From Phycisphaerae bacterium (GTDB lineage Bacteria > Planctomycetota > Phycisphaerae > Sedimentisphaerales > Anaerohalosphaeraceae): a DNA stretch of 8,116 bases. The translations under genes and the position numbers were made by a program. Where the stretch lies: NCBI GenBank assembly GCA_007121565.1, contig SKKI01000321.1:1-8116 (forward strand). Direction: 5' to 3'. Below the pieces are notes generated by a model. That model saw nothing but the letters and a program-made list of their open reading frames with translations. It searched no databases and had not been told where the DNA came from. Position 1 is the stretch's first letter, and each line of letters begins with the position of its first letter. This document shows positions 5,903-8,116 of this stretch, in pieces.

Positions 5903-5936
5903 AAAAAGGGCAGAAGCCTTCATTCGACCTCTGCCC
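5903..5936 (-). terminator. Strong intrinsic terminator between asd and truA
   Basis: On the minus strand the arm GGGCAGAGGTC (5936-5926) pairs with GGCTTCTGCCC (5918-5908) in an 11-bp stem with two G-U pairs. The loop is 7 nt (5925-5919), and TTTTT (5907-5903) follows directly. There is no T-run on the plus-strand side, so the direction is clear. It should end the cupin-asd transcript. Its T-run stops 5 nt before the truA start codon. Confidence 0.8.
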
Positions 5937-5943
5937 TCTACCT
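5930..5943 (-). repeat. Heptamer repeat units overlapping the terminator arm
   Basis: Two 7-base units in phase, TCTGCCC (5930-5936) and TCTACCT (5937-5943) on the plus strand, resemble the array at 6002-6036 on the other side of the palindromic repeat pair. The first unit is the 5' arm of the terminator in the transcribed (minus) direction. Confidence 0.45.
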
Positions 5944-5948
5944 TAACC

Positions 5949-6002
5949 GTCATCCCCGCGCAAGCGGGTACACCAAATTGTCATCCCCGCGCAGGCGGGG
6001 AT
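5949..6002. repeat. Pair of GC-rich palindromic interspersed repeats (REP-like)
   Basis: Two direct copies of GTCATCCCCGCGCA-(A/G)-GCGGG start at 5949 and 5980, 31 bp apart. The second copy is a better palindrome: ATCCCCGC (5983-5990) pairs with GCGGGGAT (5995-6002) around a GCAG loop, 8 bp. The first pairs only over 5 bp (CCCGC/GCGGG). This sequence type is an intergenic repeat seen in many bacterial genomes and is often mistranslated as VIPAQAG-like peptides. No REP-associated transposase gene is in the window. Confidence 0.8.
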
Positions 6003-6036
6003 CTACCTTCTATCTTCTATCCTCTAACCTCTGTCA
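6002..6036 (-). repeat. Degenerate heptamer tandem array downstream of asd
   Basis: On the plus strand five consecutive 7-base units run TCTACCT, TCTATCT, TCTATCC, TCTAACC, TCTGTCA, from 6002 to 6036. On the transcribed strand this is a purine-rich tract of RGNTAGA-type units. It begins 3 bases past the asd stop codon and abuts the palindromic repeat pair. Confidence 0.65.
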
Positions 6037-6038
6037 CC

Positions 6039-7037
6039 TTACAAAAGCTCCGCGATCTGAATCGTGTTCAGCGCAGCGCCTTTTCGAATCTGGTCGCCGG
6101 CAATCCACAGGTTAATACCGCGATTGCCCGGAATCGATTCGTCCTGTCGAATGCGCCCGACAAACACGTCGTCCTTGCCGGTTGCATCCACCGGCATCGG
6201 GAAGTAGTTGTTCTCGCGGTCGTCGATAATCGACACACCCGGCGCGGCATCAAGCAGCTCACGCACCTGATCGGGCGTAATGGGACTTTTGAATTCCAGG
6301 TTCAGACTTTCGCAGTGTGTCCGCATCACCGGAATCCGCACACAAGTACAGGTGATCGCCATCTCCGGACAACTGAAAATCTTATGCGTCTCGTTGACCA
6401 TCTTCATCTCTTCTTCGTTGTACCCGTTGGGGCCGATCTTGGAGTCGTGGCAATAGGCATTAAACGCAAGCTGATACTTCAGCGTCTTGCAGGTAACCGG
6501 CTTGCCGTCCAGCACCTCGCGGGCCTGCTGCATCATCTCCAGCATGGCCGATTGCCCGGCCCCGCTGGCGGCCTGATACGTACTGATGACCATCCGCTTG
6601 ATGGGGTTGGCCTTGTGCAGCGGCCAGGTCGGCACATTGGCGATAATCGTCGAGCAGTTCGGGTTGGCGATGATGCCCTTGTGCTGCTTGATCGCCTCGG
6701 CGTTGACCTCCGGCACGACCAGCGGCACGTCCGGATCCATTCGAAACGCCGAGGAATTATCGACCACCACCGCGCCGGCCTTGACCGCGGCCGGGGCAAA
6801 CTCTTTGCTGCGCCCGCCGCCGGCCGAGAACAGGACAATATCGACGCCGTCAAAGCTGTCGGCGGTTAGTTCCTCAACCGTATATTCGGTACCCATAAAA
6901 GAGATTTTTTTGCCCGCCGAACGCGAGCTGGCCAGCATCTTGAGCGAGGCGAACGGAAACTGCCGCTCGGCCAGAAGATTCAAAAATTCCTGTCCGACCG
7001 CGCCGGTAACACCGGCAATCGCAAGATTTTTACGCAT
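6039..7037 (-). CDS. asd: Aspartate-semialdehyde dehydrogenase
   Basis: Asd reduces 4-aspartyl phosphate to aspartate 4-semialdehyde with NADPH. This is the branch point to lysine and diaminopimelate (hence peptidoglycan), threonine, methionine and isoleucine. The 332-residue cytoplasmic protein starts with an NADP-binding glycine loop, GVTGAVG (9-15), followed by SSRSAGK (37-43). The phosphate-binding and catalytic blocks follow: FSAGGGRSKEFAP (70-82), VVDNSSAFRM (91-100), VPEVN (108-112) and NPNCSTI (125-131) with catalytic C128. The later segment TYQAASGAGQ and the substrate arginine/histidine region (CVRIPVMRTH) are also present. The start is ATG 7035-7037, with a good Shine-Dalgarno; an in-frame TTG overlapping the cupin stop would add nine residues and is unlikely. 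The cupin gene ends 23 bases upstream on the same strand, so the two are probably co-transcribed. A strong terminator lies about 100 bases beyond the stop, past a block of repeats. Confidence 0.96.
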   Translation of the reverse strand: MRKNLAIAGVTGAVGQEFLNLLAERQFPFASLKMLASSRSAGKKISFMGTEYTVEELTADSFDGVDIVLFSAGGGRSKEFAPAAVKAGAVVVDNSSAFRMDPDVPLVVPEVNAEAIKQHKGIIANPNCSTIIANVPTWPLHKANPIKRMVISTYQAASGAGQSAMLEMMQQAREVLDGKPVTCKTLKYQLAFNAYCHDSKIGPNGYNEEEMKMVNETHKIFSCPEMAITCTCVRIPVMRTHCESLNLEFKSPITPDQVRELLDAAPGVSIIDDRENNYFPMPVDATGKDDVFVGRIRQDESIPGNRGINLWIAGDQIRKGAALNTIQIAELL

Positions 7038-7043
7038 AAAAAA

Positions 7044-7050
7044 CTCCCTG
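7044..7050 (-). promoter_or_regulatory. Shine-Dalgarno of asd
   Basis: CAGGGAG on the minus strand (7050-7044) lies 6 nt before ATG 7035-7037. It decides for this start over the in-frame TTG at 7062-7064. Confidence 0.75.
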
Positions 7051-7060
7051 ATTAATTGAC

Positions 7061-7387
7061 TCAATTTCCGTTTGACGCCGGCGCAACGCAGAAGATATAA
7101 ACAAGCGGTTCTTTGCCTGTATTGTATATATTGTGCGACGTGTGGGGCGGGATATAGCAGATTTTCCCGACGCCAACCGGTAATTTTTGTTCTCCAACAT
7201 GAGCAGTCCCCTCGCCGGCCAGAAAGACAAGTTGCTCTTCATGGTCTTCGGTGCTGTGCAGACCGCAGTCATCGCCCGGTCCCAGCCAGACGCGACCGGA
7301 TTTCATCCCATGACTATCCGGATTGCCGGCAATTAAACGCTGATAATCCTGTTCTCTGTTCAGTTCAACCACAAAAGCATTTGGCAT
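7061..7387 (-). CDS. Small single-domain cupin protein
   Basis: This 108-residue protein is one cupin beta-barrel. Motif 1 is spread over residues 38-60 (GDDCGLHSTEDHEEQLVFL, then AGEG), with H44, H49 and E50/E51 as likely metal ligands. Motif 2 is YIPPHTSHNIYN (78-89), with H85 as the remaining ligand. All residues needed to bind a divalent metal thus seem present. Small cupins range from sugar isomerases and dioxygenases to non-catalytic metabolite binders, and nothing in the sequence narrows this. ATG 7385-7387 was chosen because AAAGGGA precedes it by 5 nt. Upstream in-frame starts reach 7444 but overlap or precede the predicted -10 box. It is the first gene of a likely cupin-asd operon, 23 bases from asd; a link to aspartate-family metabolism is only a guess from position. 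Confidence 0.85.
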   Translation of the reverse strand: MPNAFVVELNREQDYQRLIAGNPDSHGMKSGRVWLGPGDDCGLHSTEDHEEQLVFLAGEGTAHVGEQKLPVGVGKICYIPPHTSHNIYNTGKEPLVYIFCVAPASNGN

Positions 7388-7392
7388 TAAGA

Positions 7393-7399
7393 TCCCTTT
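7393..7399 (-). promoter_or_regulatory. Shine-Dalgarno of the cupin gene
   Basis: AAAGGGA on the minus strand (7399-7393) lies 5 nt before ATG 7385-7387. It selects this ATG from four in-frame candidates between 7387 and 7444. Confidence 0.65.
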
Positions 7400-7422
7400 C
7401 ATTAAATCAAAAGTGTCGGTCA

Positions 7423-7451
7423 TATCTATCGACCTTGGCCACAAAAGTCAA
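7423..7451 (-). promoter_or_regulatory. Candidate promoter of the cupin-asd operon
   Basis: On the minus strand TTGACT (7451-7446) and TAGATA (7428-7423) are 17 bp apart. The -35 is five of six to consensus; the -10 is a weak match. The predicted start near 7416 leaves a leader of about 29 nt to the ATG at 7387. The -35 lies in a short inverted repeat on the same strand, GTCAA-aatgg-TTGAC (7461-7447), which could be an operator. Confidence 0.5.
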
Positions 7452-7487
7452 CCATTTTGACAAAAATGCGTCGTGTTCGGGGCGATT

Positions 7488-8116
7488 TCAGAGTGATTTA
7501 TGTTTTTGGAGCCATTCGGCGGCCCACTTTTTAGCTTGATCGGGAGTTTTCAGGTGCTCTTCGAGCTGGGCAATATACAGTTCCCGAGCCAGCCTGCCGA
7601 CCATCGGACCGGGCTCAGCCCCCAGGGCGATCAGCTCATGGCCGTTCAGCAGCGGCTTGGGATGGACCGCGGCCGGATCGAGTGCCTCGGCCCTTTTTTT
7701 GATGTCGTTCAGGGGGCGCAACGACTCTCCCTCGGCCTTGAGCAGCGCCCGCTGGAGAATGATCAAATCCTCAAAATAGGGCGACTGCATCAGCAGTTTC
7801 AGCTCGCTAAGCGCCATATCGGCACGGCACAGACGGCCGCGATGGGCCAGCAGAAAGCCAATGTGCCGGATAAGCGCATTGCTGAGTTTGAGCCCGCCGC
7901 ACAGCCGCAGCGCAGCGTCTGCCGGCAGCCCCACACAGAAAGCCGCCATCGCCAATCCAAAATCCACCACACTCGTCAGATGCGCCATCACCCCATGCGC
8001 CTGCCCAAAGGCCTGTGCTGCGACATCGCCAAACAGGGCCTCGGCCAATCCGCAGGCCCTCAGCAATTCCACGCCGCGACAGCGATTCGGGTGGGTCAGG
8101 ATCTCCTCCAATTCCG
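7488..8116 (-). CDS. CCA-adding enzyme / poly(A) polymerase family protein, C-terminal part (partial)
   Basis: The frame is open from the right edge of the window to the TGA at 7488-7490, showing about 209 C-terminal residues. These enzymes (class II nucleotidyltransferases) add or repair the 3' CCA of tRNA or polyadenylate RNA. The catalytic head with its GS and DxD motifs is outside the window. What is visible is the helical neck/body/tail: LEEILTHPNRCRGVELLRACGL, near the left of the visible protein, is the conserved block after the RNA-binding region. The C-terminal portion has PKPLLNGHELIALG, then EPGPMVGRL and QLEEHLKTPDQAKKWA, which match the P-x-PLL-x-G-x-(D/E)-LI-x-LG and PGP patterns of many Cca/PcnB proteins. 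Whether it adds CCA, CC, A or poly(A) cannot be decided from this part. No Shine-Dalgarno-to-stop coupling links it with the cupin gene 100 bases downstream, which has its own promoter. Confidence 0.85.
   Translation of the reverse strand, partial: ELEEILTHPNRCRGVELLRACGLAEALFGDVAAQAFGQAHGVMAHLTSVVDFGLAMAAFCVGLPADAALRLCGGLKLSNALIRHIGFLLAHRGRLCRADMALSELKLLMQSPYFEDLIILQRALLKAEGESLRPLNDIKKRAEALDPAAVHPKPLLNGHELIALGAEPGPMVGRLARELYIAQLEEHLKTPDQAKKWAAEWLQKHKSL

Noticed and set aside
5949..6003. CRISPR array suggested by two repeats 31 bp apart
   Set aside because: Only two imperfect copies exist, the interval between them is about 11 bp, the motif is a known type of dispersed palindrome, and no cas gene is present.
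5361..6869. A 502-codon plus-strand open frame crossing truA, the repeat block and asd
   Set aside because: It is antisense to two certain genes, and its middle carries the VIPAQAG-type string produced when palindromic intergenic repeats are translated. High GC in the third codon positions of the real genes explains the open antisense frame.
2377..8116. RtcB, TruA and the CCA/PAP-like enzyme as one RNA-repair gene cluster
   Set aside because: Unrelated genes lie between them, a strong terminator and separate promoters divide the region, and each is a common housekeeping enzyme.

Overview
This window reads as an ordinary housekeeping stretch of a bacterial chromosome, with moderate-to-high GC in the genes and AT-richer spacers. 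I see no transposase, integrase, phage gene, CRISPR array, tRNA or rRNA. The family mix (a long-form RtcB, a GT4 glycosyltransferase of the LPQAM type, a cca/pcnB-like gene with a PGP-type C-terminus) and the style of the intergenic repeats remind me of Planctomycetota, perhaps Phycisphaerae. That is recall-based inference with low confidence.

Layout: two plus-strand genes lie at the left. One is the C-terminal end of an inositol-monophosphatase-family protein (to 140). The other is a 78-residue membrane protein of unknown function (258-494) that may be read from a leaderless mRNA. Everything else is on the minus strand. From right to left in transcription order these are: the C-terminal part of a CCA-adding/poly(A) polymerase-family enzyme (running off the right edge), a small cupin, aspartate-semialdehyde dehydrogenase (asd), tRNA pseudouridine synthase TruA, a GT4 glycosyltransferase, the RNA ligase RtcB, and a Na+/phosphate cotransporter-family protein with a PhoU-like tail. 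The small membrane gene and the cotransporter converge with only 8 bases between them.

Regulation visible in sequence: a good sigma70-type promoter (TTGACT-17-TATAAA) stands before the cotransporter. A fair one (TTGACT-17-TAGATA) stands before the cupin-asd pair, which looks like an operon. A strong intrinsic terminator closes asd, and its U-tract ends only 5 nt before the truA start codon. Clear Shine-Dalgarno sequences fix the starts of rtcB, asd and the cupin; truA, the glycosyltransferase and the small membrane gene have none.

The least ordinary material is between genes. The asd-truA spacer holds two copies of a GC-rich palindromic repeat (GTCATCCCCGCGCA-type, spaced 31 bp) flanked on both sides by degenerate heptamer tandem repeats, one unit of which forms an arm of the terminator. 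The truA-glycosyltransferase spacer holds a different, AT-rich heptamer-phased repeat. Three genes act on RNA (TruA, RtcB, the CCA/PAP-like enzyme), but they are not arranged as one compact operon and I infer no shared system. I found nothing that supports a new multi-gene system.
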